NCBI GenBank assembly: GCA_019308525.1
Contig: JAFDIC010000239.1
Location: forward strand, 1-6,405
Direction of reading: 5' to 3'
Origin: Deltaproteobacteria bacterium
GTDB taxonomy: Bacteria > Desulfobacterota > DSM-4660 > Desulfatiglandales > HGW-15
DNA: 6,405 nucleotides
Shown: positions 5,022 to 6,405 of the stretch, in pieces
Layout: the number at the start of each line of letters is the position of its first letter
How positions within the stretch are numbered: the first letter of the stretch is position 1
The notes under the pieces: model-generated
The model's input: the letters and a program-made list of their open reading frames with translations, nothing else
Told to the model about the DNA's origin: nothing
Database searches by the model: none
Position numbers and translations under genes: made by a program

Positions 5022-6405
5022 TCAGCTTATGATCAACTTCATCTGGTTTACTTCCACTTCCGCACCCATCTGCTGGCAAAGGGCACCTATTTGTCTCTTC
5101 TTTTCTATGCCGTTCTGCTTGAAAGAGACTATGATTCTTCTGATATCATGTCTCTTTATGATATCCCCAAGATCCTCTTGCCCACCGAGCACCGGGTACC
5201 CTTGAATTTTCCGCCTGTGAAGTTTGATATTATCGTCGATAAAACCAACGAGTTTTATTCCCAGGCCCCTGTTGGTTTCAATCTCCTTGATCAGCATCAT
5301 TCCCCCTACCCCCGCACCGTAGATGAGAGTCGGCGTTCCCTTTTGATTCCCCTTCTTCATCCCTTCGTCCAGGAGCCTAAAAGAAAGGCGGGACAGGGAC
5401 ACCATGATCAAAATCAGGACCCAATATATCACGAACACGGCCCTTGAGAAACTGATAAACCTGTAGACAAAGAGCAGGATCAGTATGGACATAATCGTCC
5501 CGGAGGTAATCGCTTTCAGGTAGTCGTTTATGTCCCTTATGCTGGTGCTCTCCCACACTCCCCGGTATATGCCAAAGACATAAAAGGAGAGCATCTGGCA
5601 GCCGATTATGACAGGCAGTGATCTGAGGAAAAAATCAAAATTGCCTCCCAGGACCCCCTCGAAGCGAAGGAGATAAGAGGCATAATATGCCACGGTTATC
5701 AAGACCAGGTCCAGGAGGACCTCAAACAACCTCCTCCTGTAAGTTATGTCGACCAGGATAGGGGTGATGACCCTGGAGACACCCGTTCGAGATAGGGGCC
5801 TTTTGGGATAGACTCTCACCTTTGCCAGGTATATCCAGAAGAAAATGACAAAGAGCAAGTACAGGGTTACGATCACAAGGCTTGGCCCTGTATCCAGACG
5901 GCTTATCATCAGCGCGATCAGCCCTGAGACCACTGAAAAGCTATAGAGCATAAGGACGGCCTTTCTTTCTGAAAAGCCTATGGCCACCATCCTGTGTGAA
6001 GAGTGGTCCCTGCCTCCCTCGGATATTGGTCTGCTGGACAACTTTCGCATCAGGCTGACAAAGGCCGTGTCCAGTATGGGGATGAACACGATGAGGATCG
6101 GTATTGCGATGACTGAGAGGAGATGAAAAGGGCTCTTCCCCAGACCCTGCTCCGGGCTTCCCAGCATGGTCAGGCAGGCCAGGACAAACCCTATGAAAAG
6201 GCTTCCACAGTCCCCCATGAAGATCGATGCGAGGTTAAAGTTGAATACCAGGAACCCCAGAAGCGCCCCCAAATAACCTGCGCTCATCAACAGGAGCGGA
6301 ACAGCAAAATGATTGGAGCCGGGATTGAGATAGAGCAAGATAAAGAGAAAGGCGCCGGCTATGAAAGCCGTGCCTGCCGCCAGACCATCCATATTGTCCA
6401 GGAGG
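5022..6405 (-). CDS. GT4 family polyprenyl-phosphate sugar-1-phosphate transferase fused to PglF/CapD-type membrane and Rossmann region; N-terminus outside window
   Basis: The reading frame runs off the right edge: LLDN precedes the first visible Met, completing LLDNMDGLAAG, a core motif of the WecA/TagO/MraY superfamily, so that Met is not the start. Numbering from it (6392), the GT4 part covers about 1-190 with several membrane helices, the FMGDCGS motif (58-64) and the cytoplasmic RDHSSHR motif (128-134) matching the family's histidine loop. Such enzymes move a sugar-1-phosphate from a UDP-sugar to undecaprenyl phosphate in the inner membrane. From about 220 the protein resembles the N-terminal part of PglF/CapD/FlaA1-like proteins: four helices (about 222-335), the LLRFEG motif (241-246), and a Rossmann domain with YGAGVGG (358-364) and FIDD (384-387). 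It stops right there at 456, without the SDR dehydratase/epimerase domain. The C-terminal part may sense a nucleotide sugar; that is inference. It is the first visible gene of the minus-strand cluster. Confidence 0.9.
   Translation of the reverse strand, partial: LLDNMDGLAAGTAFIAGAFLFILLYLNPGSNHFAVPLLLMSAGYLGALLGFLVFNFNLASIFMGDCGSLFIGFVLACLTMLGSPEQGLGKSPFHLLSVIAIPILIVFIPILDTAFVSLMRKLSSRPISEGGRDHSSHRMVAIGFSERKAVLMLYSFSVVSGLIALMISRLDTGPSLVIVTLYLLFVIFFWIYLAKVRVYPKRPLSRTGVSRVITPILVDITYRRRLFEVLLDLVLITVAYYASYLLRFEGVLGGNFDFFLRSLPVIIGCQMLSFYVFGIYRGVWESTSIRDINDYLKAITSGTIMSILILLFVYRFISFSRAVFVIYWVLILIMVSLSRLSFRLLDEGMKKGNQKGTPTLIYGAGVGGMMLIKEIETNRGLGIKLVGFIDDNIKLHRRKIQGYPVLGGQEDLGDIIKRHDIRRIIVSFKQNGIEKKRQIGALCQQMGAEVEVNQMKLIIS

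Noticed and set aside
4779..5447. A 222-codon plus-strand frame spanning the junction of the dehydrogenase and GT4 fusion genes
   Set aside because: It is antisense to two recognisable proteins and shows no recognisable domain.
1..6405. CRISPR array, tRNA genes, transposase or phage genes
   Set aside because: No regularly spaced direct repeats, tRNA-like cloverleaf with TTCRA arm, or mobile-element protein motif was seen on either strand.

Overview
The window looks like ordinary chromosome from a Gram-negative bacterium, most likely a deltaproteobacterium (Desulfobacterota) of roughly balanced G+C. The evidence is a bacterial type A RNase P RNA, an MsbA-type lipid A/lipopolysaccharide flippase, a YggT/YggU pair, an acyl-CoA dehydrogenase of the kind abundant in anaerobic fatty-acid degraders, and a polyprenyl-phosphate sugar-phosphate transferase. 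The lineage is inferred from protein style and was not checked by any search.

Left third, plus strand. The window opens inside rnpB, whose 5' end is cut off. About 55 bases after rnpB comes a gene for an NAD-binding Rossmann-fold protein with a cysteine cluster and no assigned function. Its reading frame has no ATG, GTG or TTG upstream of the dinucleotide-binding motif. The best start is an ATT at 354, preceded by a near-perfect Shine-Dalgarno sequence. Next is a structured 150-base element (1080-1229): 19-base terminal inverted repeats enclosing further hairpins, with imperfect direct repeats outside. A plausible sigma-70 promoter follows, then yggT and yggU (DUF167), whose ends overlap by 4 bases.

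Right two thirds, minus strand, converging on yggU with only 18 bases between the stop codons. In transcription order there are three closely spaced genes that probably form one operon. The first, running in from beyond the right edge, is a GT4 family (WecA/TagO-like) transferase fused to a PglF/CapD-type membrane and Rossmann region that lacks the catalytic dehydratase domain. The second is an acyl-CoA dehydrogenase and the third is an MsbA-type ABC exporter. The outer two suit envelope glycan or lipopolysaccharide assembly and export; the acyl-CoA dehydrogenase between them is the unexpected member. Between the dehydrogenase and msbA, an 11-bp hairpin separates a strong AGGAGG from the msbA start, so folding would bring ribosome site and start codon together.

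No entirely new multi-gene system is evident. The points most worth a second look are the ATT-start gene, the structured repeat, the looped-out msbA ribosome site and the GT4-PglF fusion. No gene-free stretch exceeds 300 bases; the longest (1038-1310) holds the structured element and the promoter.
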